Assembly: GCF_018459925.1 (NCBI RefSeq)
Contig: NZ_CP075371.1
Span: forward strand, 682,001-746,000
Origin: Nocardioides aquaticus
GTDB lineage: Bacteria > Actinomycetota > Actinomycetes > Propionibacteriales > Nocardioidaceae
Direction of reading: 5' to 3'
Length of the DNA stretch: 64,000 nt
Numbering within the stretch: position 1 is the first letter of the stretch; each line of letters opens with the position of its first letter. The translations under genes and the position numbers were made by a program. Positions 48,249 through 57,790 of the stretch are shown one piece after another. The notes beneath the pieces are model-generated. The model was not told where the DNA came from. It did no database searches and saw nothing but the letters and a program-made list of their open reading frames with translations.

Positions 48249-49199
48249 GTGTCCACCACCGAGAAAGAGCGCGCGGAACCGCGTGAGCCGGAGGCTCCGC
48301 GCGGCGTCTCGCGCCGCGGCGACCTGATCTTCGCCGGGCTCGCGAAGGGCTCCGGGCTCTTCATCATGCTGGCGCTGGCCGGCGTCGCGATCTTCCTGGT
48401 GCTCCAGAGCATCCCGGCGATCGGGGCCAGCGGGGACAACGCCTACGGCCGCGACAACATCGTGCTCTACATCTGGCCGCTGCTCTACGGCACCGTGCTG
48501 GCCGCGATCATCGCCCTGGTGATCGCCACGCCGCTGGCGATCGGGGTCGCGCTGGTGATCAGCGTCTACGCGCCGCGCCGGATCGCCCGCCTGCTGGGCT
48601 ACGTCATCGACCTGCTCGCCGCCGTGCCCAGCGTCGTCTACGGGCTCTGGGGCCGCGAGACGCTGCAGAGCTGGGTCTTCCCGATCTACCAGTGGCTGGC
48701 CGACAACCTCGGCTGGATCCCGCTCTTCGCGGGACCGGTCACCACCGGTCGGACGATCTTGACCGCCGGGATCGTGCTGGCCGTGATGGCCCTGCCGATC
48801 ATCACCGCCCTGTGCCGCGAGGTCTTCGCCCAGACCCCGACCATGCACATGGAGGCCGCGCTGGCGCTGGGGGCCACCCGCTGGGAGATGATCAAGATGG
48901 CGGTCTTCCCCTACTCCCGCTCCGGCGTCACCTCCGCGGTCCTGCTCGGCCTGGGTCGCGCCCTCGGTGAGACCATGGCCGTGGCGCTGGTGCTCTCCGC
49001 CAGCGGCGTGATCACGATCAACCTCATCTCCTCCCAGAACCCCTCGACGATCGCGGCCAGCATCGCGCTGAACTACGCGAACGCCTCGGGCATCAAGACC
49101 AACGTCCTCATCGCCGGCGGACTGGTCCTCTTCGTCGTCACCTTCGCCGTCAACTTCCTCGGCCGCTGGCTCGCCGCCCGCGGTCAGGCCAAGGGGTAA
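48249..49199 (+). CDS. pstC: Phosphate ABC transporter permease PstC
   Basis: A 316-residue permease with about six helices. The ABC-coupling EAA-type loop is MEAALALGATRWEMIKMAVFPYSRSGV, and PSVVYGLWGRETL is the conserved periplasmic/loop segment of PstC. It pairs with PstA to form the phosphate channel. Start is GTG48249, preceded by GGGGGCCAGG. Only 4 bp separate its stop from the pstA start. Confidence 0.94.
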   Translation: MSTTEKERAEPREPEAPRGVSRRGDLIFAGLAKGSGLFIMLALAGVAIFLVLQSIPAIGASGDNAYGRDNIVLYIWPLLYGTVLAAIIALVIATPLAIGVALVISVYAPRRIARLLGYVIDLLAAVPSVVYGLWGRETLQSWVFPIYQWLADNLGWIPLFAGPVTTGRTILTAGIVLAVMALPIITALCREVFAQTPTMHMEAALALGATRWEMIKMAVFPYSRSGVTSAVLLGLGRALGETMAVALVLSASGVITINLISSQNPSTIAASIALNYANASGIKTNVLIAGGLVLFVVTFAVNFLGRWLAARGQAKG

Positions 49200-49203
49200 G
49201 ACC

Positions 49204-50292
49204 ATGGCTCAGACCACCCAGACCCGCCCGCCGGGACCCGACGACACCGCCGTCGTGCCGCTGACCAAGCCGCAGCTGCCGGGCTGGGCGCCCCTGCTCG
49301 CCGGGGTCCTCGCCTTCGGCGCCGCCGCCTTGGTGGGGCTCCTGCTCGGCTGGGGCGTCGTCGGCATCCTCGTCGTCGGCTGGATCCTCCTGCTGATCGG
49401 TCTCCCCGCCTGGTCCACCGCCGTCGAGGGCTCCCGCAAGGGCACCGACCGCCTGGTCGGCACCGTGGTGTGGTCGACCCTCGTGATCGCGATGCTCCCG
49501 CTGGTCGCGGTGCTCTGGGAGGTCGTCAGCCGTGGCGCCCCGGCGCTGAGCAGCACCTTCTTCACCGCCTCGCAGTCCGGGGTCCTCGGCGAGGGCGGCG
49601 GGATCTACCACGCGATCATGGGCACGCTGATCGTCACGCTGATCGCCACCGTCATCTCGGTGCCGATCGGGATCATGGCCGCGATCTACCTGGTCGAGTA
49701 CGGCAAGAAGAACCGCCTCTCCCAGGTGCTCACCTTCCTGATCGACGTGATGACCGGCATCCCCTCGATCGTGGCCGGTCTCTTCGCGCTGGCGCTGTTC
49801 ACGCTGATCTTCGGCCCCGGCGTCCGGATGGCCTTCGGCGGCTCGATCGCGCTGAGCGTGCTGATGATCCCGATCGTGGTGCGCTCCACCGAGGAGATGC
49901 TCAAGCTGGTGCCGGACGAGCTGCGCGAGGGGGCGTACGCCCTGGGGGTGCCGAAGTGGCGCACCATCGTCAAGGTCGTGCTCCCCACCGCCCTGGGCGG
50001 CATCGTCACCGGCGCCACCCTGGCCGTGGCCCGCGTCGCCGGCGAGACCGCGCCGCTGCTGCTGATCGTGGGCACCTTCCGCGCCACGAACTTCAACCCG
50101 TTCGACGGGGCGATGGCGACGCTGCCGGTGCTGATCTTCTCCGAGGCCACCCGCGGCGGCCTGCAGGAGTACATCCCCTTCCAGCTCGAGCGCGCCTGGG
50201 GTGCGGCGCTCGTGCTGATCATCATCGTGATGGCGCTGAACCTGCTGGCCCGCCTGGTCGGCAGCTACTTCTCGCCCAAGACCGGCCGCTGA
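49204..50292 (+). CDS. pstA: Phosphate ABC transporter permease PstA
   Basis: A 362-residue permease. The N-terminus holds two extra helices before the conserved core, which has YLVEYGKKNRLSQVL, GIPSIVAGLFALALF and the coupling loop REGAYALGVPKWRTIVKVVLPTAL. These match PstA. The longer N-terminus is common in actinobacteria. It lies in the pstSCAB operon, 4 bp after pstC. Confidence 0.94.
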   Translation: MAQTTQTRPPGPDDTAVVPLTKPQLPGWAPLLAGVLAFGAAALVGLLLGWGVVGILVVGWILLLIGLPAWSTAVEGSRKGTDRLVGTVVWSTLVIAMLPLVAVLWEVVSRGAPALSSTFFTASQSGVLGEGGGIYHAIMGTLIVTLIATVISVPIGIMAAIYLVEYGKKNRLSQVLTFLIDVMTGIPSIVAGLFALALFTLIFGPGVRMAFGGSIALSVLMIPIVVRSTEEMLKLVPDELREGAYALGVPKWRTIVKVVLPTALGGIVTGATLAVARVAGETAPLLLIVGTFRATNFNPFDGAMATLPVLIFSEATRGGLQEYIPFQLERAWGAALVLIIIVMALNLLARLVGSYFSPKTGR

Positions 50293-50326
50293 CCGGCCCG
50301 ACGTGCCACCGAGGACCTGAGGACAC

Positions 50327-51106
50327 ATGGCCAAGAGCATCGACATCTCCGACGTCAACATCTACTACGGCGACTTCCTCGCCGTGCAGGGCGTCAACAT
50401 GACCGTCAAGGCGCACCAGGTGACCGCCTTCATCGGGCCCTCCGGCTGCGGCAAGTCGACGGTGCTGCGCACCCTGAACCGCATGCACGAGGTCATCCCG
50501 GGCGCCCGCGTCGAGGGCAAGGTCGTCGTCGACGGCCAGTCGCTCTACGACGCCAGCGTGGACCCGGTGGCCGTGCGCCGCCAGATCGGGATGGTCTTCC
50601 AGCGCCCCAACCCGTTCCCGACCATGTCGATCTACGACAACGTCCTGGCCGGCAACAAGCTGAACGCCAAGAAGATGAAGAAGTCCGAGGCGGACTCCAT
50701 CGTGGAGAAGTCGCTGAAGGGCGCCAACCTCTGGAACGAGGTCAAGGACCGCCTGGCCAAGCCCGGCATGGGGCTCTCCGGCGGCCAGCAGCAGCGTCTC
50801 TGCATCGCCCGCGCGATCGCCGTCGAGCCCCAGGTGCTGCTGATGGACGAGCCGTGCTCGGCGCTCGACCCGATCTCGACCTCGGCCATCGAGGACCTGA
50901 TCCACGAGCTCAAGGCCGACTACACGATCGTGATCGTGACCCACAACATGCAGCAGGCCGCCCGCGTCTCCGACGAGACCGGCTTCTTCAACCTCAAGGC
51001 CACCGGCGAGCCCGGCCAGCTGGTCGAGTTCAACTCCACCACCAAGATGTTCTCCAACCCCGACGAGCCGGCCACCGAGGCCTACATCTCCGGCCGCTTC
51101 GGCTGA
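50327..51106 (+). CDS. pstB: Phosphate ABC transporter ATP-binding protein PstB
   Basis: A 259-residue ABC ATPase with Walker [11 protein letters not shown]-loop [11 protein letters not shown] (the PstB-type F-Q-x-PNPF), signature [10 protein letters not shown], Walker [13 protein letters not shown] and switch histidine THNMQQA. It powers phosphate uptake through PstCA. A GAGGAC sequence lies 9 nt upstream of the ATG. No phoU follows directly; instead a hairpin and a DUF559-like gene intervene before pit and its DUF47 partner. Confidence 0.96.
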   Translation: MAKSIDISDVNIYYGDFLAVQGVNMTVKAHQVTAFIGPSGCGKSTVLRTLNRMHEVIPGARVEGKVVVDGQSLYDASVDPVAVRRQIGMVFQRPNPFPTMSIYDNVLAGNKLNAKKMKKSEADSIVEKSLKGANLWNEVKDRLAKPGMGLSGGQQQRLCIARAIAVEPQVLLMDEPCSALDPISTSAIEDLIHELKADYTIVIVTHNMQQAARVSDETGFFNLKATGEPGQLVEFNSTTKMFSNPDEPATEAYISGRFG

Positions 51107-51124
51107 TCCTGCGGGTCCCGGGGC

Positions 51125-51185
51125 ACGCTGCCCCACGTTCGTGTGGCTGATCCGCCCTGTGGGCCACACGAACGTGTGGCAGCGT
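51125..51185. repeat. Hairpin repeat, copy 1 (after pstB)
   Basis: Twenty-three-base arms at 51125-51147 and 51163-51185 pair with one mismatch around a 15-nt loop. Each arm contains the smaller palindrome CCACACG-TT-CGTGTGG (one mismatch in the left arm). It can act as the pstB terminator. Copy 2 lies on the other side of the next gene. Confidence 0.85.
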
Positions 51186-51249
51186 CGGTCGACAGGGCGC
51201 CTGTGGACGGCGCGAGCGGTCGCGGCCTGCCGTGGGCCACGGTGGTGCC

Positions 51250-52275
51250 ATGCGCACGACCGACCGTCCGGGGCTCGTACGCCCGGTGCGTCGTGATCCC
51301 CGGGGCCTGACCGGGCCCACCCCGGAGCAGACCCGGGGTAGCGCCTGGCGGCGGACGAGCCGGGGTCTCTACGTCCCCGCAGCCGTCGACGGCACCTGCC
51401 CCGAGCAGCGGGTCCTGGAGGCGGCGCCGCTCGTCCCGCGCGGGGGAGCGGTGACCGGCTGGGCGGCGGTGCGGTGGTGGACCGGCAGCCCGTGGTTCGA
51501 CGGGACCACGCCCGACGGGGGTCTCCACCCGGTCGCGATCGTGGCGCCGTCGGTCCGGGTGCGGTCCAGGGCCGGGGTGGAGGTGAGCGAGGAGCGGCTG
51601 GGCCGCTCGGACCTCCGCGATCGGGACGGTGTGGTGGTGGCCCGTCCGGGGAGCGCGGTCTCCTACGAGGTGCGCCGCCGTACGGCCCGGGTGGCCGACG
51701 CCGTGGCCTGCCTCGACATGGCCTGCGGGACCGACACCGTCTCGCTCGACGAGCTGCGCGAGGTCGCTGCCGAGCAGGCCGGGTGGACCGGCGTCGAACG
51801 GCTGCGACAGGCCCTCGACCTGGCCGACGAGAACAGCTGGTCGCCGCAGGAGAGCCGTGCGCGGCTCGCGTGGGTGGGAGCCGGGTTCCCGCAGCCGCGG
51901 TGCAACGCTCCGCTCTTCGACCGCTCCGGTCGCCACCTCGGCACCCCGGACCTGCTCGACCCGGTCGCCGGGGTGGTCGCGGAGTACGACGGCAGGGTCC
52001 ACCTCGGCCGGCGGCTCCAGGACGTGCGGCGCGAAGACCTCTTCCGCGAGCACGGGCTGGAGTACGTCACGACCCTCGCCGGGGACCGGGGCCCGCAGGG
52101 CTTCGTCATCCGGCTGCGCCGGGCGTACGACCGGGCGCTTGCGGCGCGGGACCGCGGTGAGGCCCCGAGGTGGTGCGCCGACCCGCCCCCGTGGTGGACC
52201 AGCACCGAGACCGTGGCCCAGCGACGCGCGTTGAGCCCGGCGCAGCGGGCGCGGTTCCTGCGCTACCGCCGCTGA
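51250..52275 (+). CDS. DUF559-like protein with a PD-(D/E)xK-type nuclease fold
   Basis: A 341-residue protein of a family common in actinobacteria. The first 150 residues resemble the AbiEi-type layout: a winged-helix-like start, RTSRGLYVP and GGAVTGWAAVRWW. Residues 195-275 form a Vsr/DUF559-like region with D234, E245 and D247 in GTPDLLDP...VVAEYDGRVHLG, a plausible nuclease core. ATG51250 has no clear ribosome-binding site; a CACGGT hexamer 6 nt upstream is a weak leaderless -10. It is bracketed by two copies of the same hairpin and splits the phosphate genes. Activity is unproven. Confidence 0.7.
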   Translation: MRTTDRPGLVRPVRRDPRGLTGPTPEQTRGSAWRRTSRGLYVPAAVDGTCPEQRVLEAAPLVPRGGAVTGWAAVRWWTGSPWFDGTTPDGGLHPVAIVAPSVRVRSRAGVEVSEERLGRSDLRDRDGVVVARPGSAVSYEVRRRTARVADAVACLDMACGTDTVSLDELREVAAEQAGWTGVERLRQALDLADENSWSPQESRARLAWVGAGFPQPRCNAPLFDRSGRHLGTPDLLDPVAGVVAEYDGRVHLGRRLQDVRREDLFREHGLEYVTTLAGDRGPQGFVIRLRRAYDRALAARDRGEAPRWCADPPPWWTSTETVAQRRALSPAQRARFLRYRR

Positions 52276-52334
52276 CGCTGCCACACCTTCGTGTGGGCGT
52301 ACGGCCCTCCGACCCACACGAACGTGTGGCAGCG
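52276..52334. repeat. Hairpin repeat, copy 2 (after the DUF559-like gene)
   Basis: Twenty-two-base arms at 52276-52297 and 52313-52334 pair with one mismatch around a 15-nt loop, as in copy 1. The first base follows the DUF559 stop codon directly, and the last is 4 bp from the end of the convergent pit gene, so it can serve as a bidirectional terminator. Confidence 0.85.
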
Positions 52335-52338
52335 GCGC

Positions 52339-53358
52339 CTACAGCACCTCGAGGAAGAAGTGGGCCACGGCGTAGCAGAGCGCGGCGGCGGCGGCGGCCA
52401 TCGGGAAGGTCAGCACCCAGGCGGTGAGGATGGAGCGGGCGACGCCCCAGCGGACGGCCGAGAGGCGCTTGGTGGCACCGACGCCCATCACGGCGGAGGT
52501 GATGGTGTGGGTGGTCGAGATCGGGGCCTCGTACACGTAGGCCGTCGTGTAGAGCACCGTCGCCGCCACCGACTCGGCGGCGAACCCGCGGGAGGGGTCG
52601 AGGGCGATGATCCGGCGCCCCAGGGTGCGCATGATCCGCCAGCCGCCCGAGTAGGTGCCCAGCGAGATGGCGGCCGCGGCCGAGAAGATCACCCAGACCG
52701 GCAGGTCGTCGCCGGCGCTGACGTACCCCCCGGCGAGCAAGGCCAGGAAGATCACGCCCATCGTCTTCTGCGCGTCCTGCAGGCCGTGGCCGAGGGCCAT
52801 CGCGGCCGCCGAGACGGTCTGCGCGACCCGGAAGCGGCGCTGGGCCCGGTGCGGGTTGGCCCGCCTGAAGAGCCACATGATGGCGATCATCACCGCGAAG
52901 CCCGCGCCGAACGCGAACAGCGGCGAGAGCACCATCGGGATCAGCACCTTGTTGACGACGGTGTCCCAGTTCACGCTGACCCCTCCGGCGATCGCGGCGC
53001 CGCCGAGGCCGCCGATCAGCGCGTGCGAGGACGACGAGGGCAGGCCGTAGTACCAGGTGATCATGTTCCAGGTGATCGCCCCGAGCAGCCCGGACATCAC
53101 GATCACCAGCGCGTGCACCGGGTCGGCGGCGAGCATGTCGTCGGGGAAGCTGATCACCTCGGCGACCGTCTGGGCGACCTTCTGGCCCAGGAACGCCCCG
53201 ATGAAGTTCATCACCGCGGCCATCGCCAGGGCGACCCGCGGGGTCAGCGCCCGGGTCGACACCGAGGTGGCGATGGCGTTGGCGGCGTCGTGGAAACCGT
53301 TGGTGTAGTCGAAGACCAGGGCGACGACGACGACGGCGATGACGATCGCGAGGACCAC
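52339..53358 (-). CDS. pit: Low-affinity inorganic phosphate transporter (Pit family)
   Basis: A 339-residue PiT-family transporter with about ten helices. The duplicated family signature is FDYTNGFHDAANAIATSV near the N-terminus and EAPISTTHTITSAVMGVGA near the C-terminus, and YYGLPSSSSHALIGGLGG is the third conserved block. It probably takes up metal-phosphate with protons. The GTG start is 1 bp after the DUF47 stop, so the two form an operon. A large hairpin lies beyond its 3' end. Confidence 0.95.
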   Translation of the reverse strand: MVLAIVIAVVVVALVFDYTNGFHDAANAIATSVSTRALTPRVALAMAAVMNFIGAFLGQKVAQTVAEVISFPDDMLAADPVHALVIVMSGLLGAITWNMITWYYGLPSSSSHALIGGLGGAAIAGGVSVNWDTVVNKVLIPMVLSPLFAFGAGFAVMIAIMWLFRRANPHRAQRRFRVAQTVSAAAMALGHGLQDAQKTMGVIFLALLAGGYVSAGDDLPVWVIFSAAAAISLGTYSGGWRIMRTLGRRIIALDPSRGFAAESVAATVLYTTAYVYEAPISTTHTITSAVMGVGATKRLSAVRWGVARSILTAWVLTFPMAAAAAALCYAVAHFFLEVL

Positions 53359-53359
53359 C

Positions 53360-53977
53360 TCAGCCCTCCTTGACGGCGATCTGCTCCACGGTGTTGGCGA
53401 CCGTCTCGAAGGCGTCGATCGCGGACTCGAGGGTCTCCACGATGTCCTTCAGCTTGAGCACCTCGAGCGCCTTGTACTCGCCGGAGAACAGCCGGGCCAT
53501 GATCCGGCGGTGGTTCTTGTCACCGGCGTTCTCCAGGCGGTTGATCTCGATCCAGTAGTCCTCGAGCGACTGCATCGACCGCAGCCGGGGCATCGAGGTC
53601 GCGGTCAGGTCCGCGCACTGCTGCAGCACCTCGACCTGGCCCAGCACCTCGGCCGGCATCGACTTCACGTGGTAGAGCAGGATCATGTCGACGACCTCCT
53701 CCATCTCGTCCATCACGTCGTCGAGCCCGGAGGCCAGCGCGTAGATGTCCTCGCGGTCGAAGGGCGTCACGAAGGTGCCGTTGACCTTGCGGATGATCGC
53801 GTGGGTGGTCTCGTCGGCGGCGTGCTCGGCCGCGCGCATCCGCTGCGCGACGTCCTCCTTGTCGGCCGACTCCGAGAGCATCTCGGCGACCAGGGCGACG
53901 CCGCCGACGAGGTGGGCGGCGGCCTCGGTGAAGAGGTCGTAGAACTCCGCGTTGACCGGACGAAGACGCAGACCCAC
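53360..53977 (-). CDS. DUF47/PhoU-like regulator of the Pit transporter
   Basis: A 205-residue all-helical protein with a PhoU-like fold: FDREDIYALASGLDDVMDEMEEVVDMI carries the E/D-x3-D metal motif, and EINRLENAGDKNHRRIMARLF is the second. DUF47 proteins pair with Pit transporters and modulate their activity. GTG53977 follows AGGAG; the -10 TACGCT lies at 54014-54019 on the minus strand. It is 1 bp from pit. Confidence 0.9.
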   Translation of the reverse strand: MGLRLRPVNAEFYDLFTEAAAHLVGGVALVAEMLSESADKEDVAQRMRAAEHAADETTHAIIRKVNGTFVTPFDREDIYALASGLDDVMDEMEEVVDMILLYHVKSMPAEVLGQVEVLQQCADLTATSMPRLRSMQSLEDYWIEINRLENAGDKNHRRIMARLFSGEYKALEVLKLKDIVETLESAIDAFETVANTVEQIAVKEG

Positions 53978-54052
53978 GGGGAACTCCTGGTGACGGGATG
54001 GCAAACGTCGACCAGCGTAGGGGGCGCGGTCCCCGCCTGCGAAACCAGTCGG

Positions 54053-56269
54053 TCAGGCGCGCCGCCGCCGCTGGCTCTCGATCAGCTTCTCCTGCAGGTG
54101 CACGCCGCCGTCGTTGGGCGTCCAGGTCCCGTCGCGGTGCAGCTCCCACGCCGAGGTGTCGTCGTCGAAGGCCAGCTCGAGCAGGTCGGTCACCGGCTGG
54201 CGCGACTCCTCGCCGGGCAGGCGTACGAGGACCTCGACGCGGCGGTCCAGGTTGCGGTGCATCATGTCGGCGGAGCCGATCCAGGCCTCGTGCTCGCCGC
54301 CGTTGGCGAACCAGAAGACCCGGCTGTGCTCGAGGAACCGGCCGAGCACCGAGCGGACCCGGATGTTCTCCGAGAGCCCCGGCACCCCCGGGCGCAGCGC
54401 GCAGATGCCGCGCACCAGCAGCTCGACCGGGACCCCCTCGCGGGAGGCGAGGTAGAGCGCGTCGATGATCGCCTCGTCGACGACCGAGTTCGCCTTGATC
54501 CGGATGTGCGCCTCACGCCCGGCCCGGTGGTGCTCGATCTCGTGGTAGATCCGCTCGACCAGCCCGCTGCGCACCGAGTCCGGCGCGACGAGCAGCTCGG
54601 CGTACGTGGCGTTGCGCGACCAGCCGGACAGGTTGTTGAACAGGTGGGCGACGTCTTCGGCGATGGCGGTGTTGGTGGTGATCAGGCCGAGGTCCTCGTA
54701 CATCCGTGAGGTCTTCGGGTTGTAGTTGCCGGTGCCGAGGTGGACGTAGCGGCGGATGCCGTCGGGCTCGTCGCGCACCACCAGCGCGAGCTTGCAGTGC
54801 GTCTTGAGCCCGACCTGGCCGTAGACGACGTGGCAGCCGGCCTGCTCGAGCTTGCGCGCCCAGCGGATGTTGGCGTGCTCGTCGAAGCGGGCCTTGATCT
54901 CGACCAGCACCAGCACCTGCTTGCCGACCTCGGCGGCGTCGATGAGGGCGTCGATGATCGGGGAGTCGCCCGAGGTGCGGTAGAGCGTCTGCTTGATCGC
55001 CAGCACGTGCGGGTCGGCGGCGGCCTGCTCGATGAAGCGCTGCACGCTGGTGGCGAAGGAGTCGTACGGGTGGTGCAGCAGCACGTCGTGGCGGCGTGCG
55101 GCCTTGAACACGTCGACCGGCGCGGCCGACTCGACCTCGGCCAGGAACGAGTGCGTGGTCGGCACGAACGCGGGGAACTTCAGCTCCTCGCGGGACAGGT
55201 CCGCGATCCCGTGCAGCCCGCGCAGGTCCAGCGGGCCGGGCAGCTTGAAGACCTCGTCCTTGGTGACCTCGAGCTCGCCCATCAGCAGCTCGAGGACCGC
55301 GCTGCTGATCGACTCCTCGACCTCGAGGCGCACCGGCGGGCCGAACCGGCGGCGCAGCAGCTCCTTCTCGAGCGCAGCGAGCAGGTTCTCGGCGTCGTCC
55401 TCCTCGACCTCGAGGTCCTCGTTGCGGGTGACCCGGAAGGTGTGGGTCTCGACGACCTCCAGGCCGGGGAAGAGCCGCTTGAGGTGGGCGCCGATGACGT
55501 CCTCCAGCGGCACGAAGCGGGCGTTGCCCAGCGGCACGAACCGCTCGAAGATCGGCGGCACCTTGACCCGCGCGAAGTGCGTCTTGCCGGCCTTGGGGTC
55601 GCGCAGCACCACGGCGAGGTTCAGCGACAGCCCGGAGATGTACGGGAACGGGTGCGCGGGGTCGACGGCCAGCGGCGTGAGCACCGGGAAGATGCGGTCG
55701 CGGAAGAGCCGCTTGCACTCCTTCTGCTCCTCGCGGTCGAGGTCCTCCCAGCGCACCAGCTTGATGTCGTGCTCGGCCAGCGCCGGCACGATCTGGTCGG
55801 CGAAGGTGCGGGCGTGGCGCTGGGTCAGCTCGGCGGTGACCCGCCAGATCGACTCCAGCACCTCGCGCGGCATCATCCCCGAGGCCGCCTTGACGGCCAG
55901 CCCGGTGGCGATCCGCCGCTTCAGGCCGGCCACGCGGACCATGAAGAACTCGTCGAGGTTGCTGGTGAAGATCGCCAGGAACCGGGCCCGCTCGAGCAGC
56001 GGGAGGTTCTCGTCCTCGGCCAGCTCGAGCACCCGCTGGTTGAACCGCAGCCAGGACAGCTCGCGGTCCAGGAACCGCTCGGGGTGCTCCTGCACGGCGG
56101 CCAGGGCCGCCTCGTCGGGGGCGTACGGGCCGGTCTCGGCGACCTCGGCCAGGTCGGTGGGGGCGGGGGACTCGTACCCCTCGTCGACGGCGGCCTCGCC
56201 GGCGAGGGTCTCGTCGCCCCCGTCCGGGTGCGGTCCGGAGGACTGGCTGTTCGTGGTCTCGACGGACAT
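54053..56269 (-). CDS. ppk1: Polyphosphate kinase 1
   Basis: A 738-residue PPK1: [21 protein letters not shown] opens the N domain; the phosphohistidine loop is [17 protein letters not shown] in the catalytic C1 domain, and [18 protein letters not shown] is the C2 segment. It makes polyphosphate from ATP reversibly. The acidic 40-residue N-terminal extension is typical of actinobacteria. ATG56269 follows AGGA. It lies at the end of a phosphate-metabolism block, with a PHO-box-like repeat upstream. Confidence 0.96.
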   Translation of the reverse strand: MSVETTNSQSSGPHPDGGDETLAGEAAVDEGYESPAPTDLAEVAETGPYAPDEAALAAVQEHPERFLDRELSWLRFNQRVLELAEDENLPLLERARFLAIFTSNLDEFFMVRVAGLKRRIATGLAVKAASGMMPREVLESIWRVTAELTQRHARTFADQIVPALAEHDIKLVRWEDLDREEQKECKRLFRDRIFPVLTPLAVDPAHPFPYISGLSLNLAVVLRDPKAGKTHFARVKVPPIFERFVPLGNARFVPLEDVIGAHLKRLFPGLEVVETHTFRVTRNEDLEVEEDDAENLLAALEKELLRRRFGPPVRLEVEESISSAVLELLMGELEVTKDEVFKLPGPLDLRGLHGIADLSREELKFPAFVPTTHSFLAEVESAAPVDVFKAARRHDVLLHHPYDSFATSVQRFIEQAAADPHVLAIKQTLYRTSGDSPIIDALIDAAEVGKQVLVLVEIKARFDEHANIRWARKLEQAGCHVVYGQVGLKTHCKLALVVRDEPDGIRRYVHLGTGNYNPKTSRMYEDLGLITTNTAIAEDVAHLFNNLSGWSRNATYAELLVAPDSVRSGLVERIYHEIEHHRAGREAHIRIKANSVVDEAIIDALYLASREGVPVELLVRGICALRPGVPGLSENIRVRSVLGRFLEHSRVFWFANGGEHEAWIGSADMMHRNLDRRVEVLVRLPGEESRQPVTDLLELAFDDDTSAWELHRDGTWTPNDGGVHLQEKLIESQRRRRA

Positions 56270-56286
56270 GGCGCCATCCTCCCACC

Positions 56287-56308
56287 CGCGGGTGAACGTC
56301 GGGTGACT
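56287..56308 (-). promoter_or_regulatory. PHO-box-like direct repeat upstream of ppk1
   Basis: Minus-strand units AGTCACCCGAC (56308-56298) and GTTCACCCGCG (56297-56287) are adjacent 11-nt repeats; the second matches the G-(G/T)-TCA-YYY-R-(G/C)-G consensus fully. They lie 18-39 nt upstream of the start codon. Confidence 0.6.
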
Positions 56309-56402
56309 CCTGGGCGTGGTCGCCCGCCCATCCCGGGGTGCTTCCGCGTGATGCTACTCACCAGTAGTCTCACGCATCGCTCCCGATCGAGAGGAACCCC
56401 GG

Positions 56403-57635
56403 ATGGTCGCCGTCCCCCGTCAGGTCCACGCCGCCGCAGCCGGTGCCGCAGCCGGTGCCGCAGCCAGCGTCGAGGCCGGCGCGATCCGTGCCGTGCTCGG
56501 CCTGCCGACCACGCTGCTGCGCCGCGTCGCCGGAGAGCCGATCACCCGCGACGGCCAGCGCCTCGACACCGAGACCCAGGTGGTGCTGAAGATGATGGCG
56601 CTGTCCGGCAAGCCCGACCCGGGCTCGCTCGGCGTGCCCGAGGGCCGCGCCGCGCTGCTGGCCCAGACCACCTCGGTCGGCGGCCGGCAGCCGATCGCCG
56701 AGACCCGCGACCTCACCGCCGGCGGGCGGCCGGCCCGTCTCTACGTGCCGGGCGGACGTCCGCCGGGCCCGGACCCGCTGCTGGTCTTCTTCCACGGCGG
56801 CGGCTTCATGCACGGCGACCTCGAGACGCACGACGCGCCGTGCCGTTACCTCGCCGAGCGCGCCGGCGTCCGGGTGCTGTCGGTCGACTACCGCCTCGGC
56901 CCCGAGGCCGTCTTCCCGGCGGCCCACGACGACGCGTTCGCGGCGTACGAGTGGGTGCTCGACCACGCCGACGAGCTCGGCGCCGACCGGGACCGGATCG
57001 GCGTCGGCGGCGACTCGGCCGGGGGCAACCTGGCCGCGGCCGTGGCCATCCAGGCCGCCCGCTCGGGCTGGCCGTGCAAGGTCCAGGTGCTGGTCTACCC
57101 GGCCACCGACTGCGTCGACCGCTCCGGCTACCGCAGCTACGAGCTGTTCGCCGAGGGCTTCTACCTGACGAAGGTCTACATGGAGCTGGCCAACGAGTCG
57201 TACGCCCCGGACCCCGCGGTCCGCGGCGACTGGCGCCTCAGCCCGGTCCTGATGGACCCCGCCGACCTGCCCGACGACCTGGCCCCCGCGCTGGTCGCCA
57301 CCGCGGGCTTCGACCCGCTGCGCGACGAGGGGGAGGCCTACGCCCGCAAGCTCGCCGACGCCGGCGTCGAGGTCCAGCTGACCCGCTACCCCGACCTCGT
57401 CCACGGGTTCTTCAACATCGTCGGCGTCGGCCGCCAGACCCGCGCGGTCAACGCCGAGATCGCCACCCGGGTCGGCAACGCCCTGCGCCGCGACCCCGAG
57501 CCGGCCGACGAGGACCAGCCCGACAGCGAGCTGGACCAGGACCCCACCTCGGAGTCCGGCAGCCACCAGCCCGGCACCGACGGCGAGCGCGACGCCAGCA
57601 CCGGCCTCGGCAGCGCGGAGCTCGGCAAGGGCTGA
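56403..57635 (+). CDS. Alpha/beta hydrolase, HSL-type esterase
   Basis: A 410-residue esterase of the hormone-sensitive-lipase family. The oxyanion motif HGGGFMHGDLETHD is followed by GGDSAGGNLAAAV (nucleophilic Ser), GFDPLRDEGEAYA (Asp) and DLVHGFFNIV (His). Residues 1-110 form a cap with Ala-rich helices, and the last 40 residues are Asp/Glu/Ser-rich and disordered. GAGAGGAA precedes the ATG. It is divergent from ppk1. Substrate is probably a short ester; this is inferred. Confidence 0.9.
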   Translation: MVAVPRQVHAAAAGAAAGAAASVEAGAIRAVLGLPTTLLRRVAGEPITRDGQRLDTETQVVLKMMALSGKPDPGSLGVPEGRAALLAQTTSVGGRQPIAETRDLTAGGRPARLYVPGGRPPGPDPLLVFFHGGGFMHGDLETHDAPCRYLAERAGVRVLSVDYRLGPEAVFPAAHDDAFAAYEWVLDHADELGADRDRIGVGGDSAGGNLAAAVAIQAARSGWPCKVQVLVYPATDCVDRSGYRSYELFAEGFYLTKVYMELANESYAPDPAVRGDWRLSPVLMDPADLPDDLAPALVATAGFDPLRDEGEAYARKLADAGVEVQLTRYPDLVHGFFNIVGVGRQTRAVNAEIATRVGNALRRDPEPADEDQPDSELDQDPTSESGSHQPGTDGERDASTGLGSAELGKG

Positions 57636-57666
57636 CCCGGCCGGGGACCCGATCGCTGCGATGCGG

Positions 57667-57778
57667 TGCCGTAACCAGGCGTACCAGCCGGGTGAACGGC
57701 CCGGAGGGCGACCCGCTGACCTGCGCAGATGTGGGTGACCAACGCCCGGAAGCTCGTTGGGTACGCCTGGCTACGGCA
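57667..57778. repeat. 112-bp segment with 19-bp terminal inverted repeats
   Basis: Arms at 57667-57685 (TGCCGTAACCAGGCGTACC) and 57760-57778 are complementary with one mismatch. The segment fills most of the space between the convergent esterase and membrane-protein genes. Its interior has CGCTGACCTGCGCAGATG, similar to a stretch inside the segment at 6597-6727. Confidence 0.65.
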
Positions 57779-57790
57779 GGTGGGGCGCCC

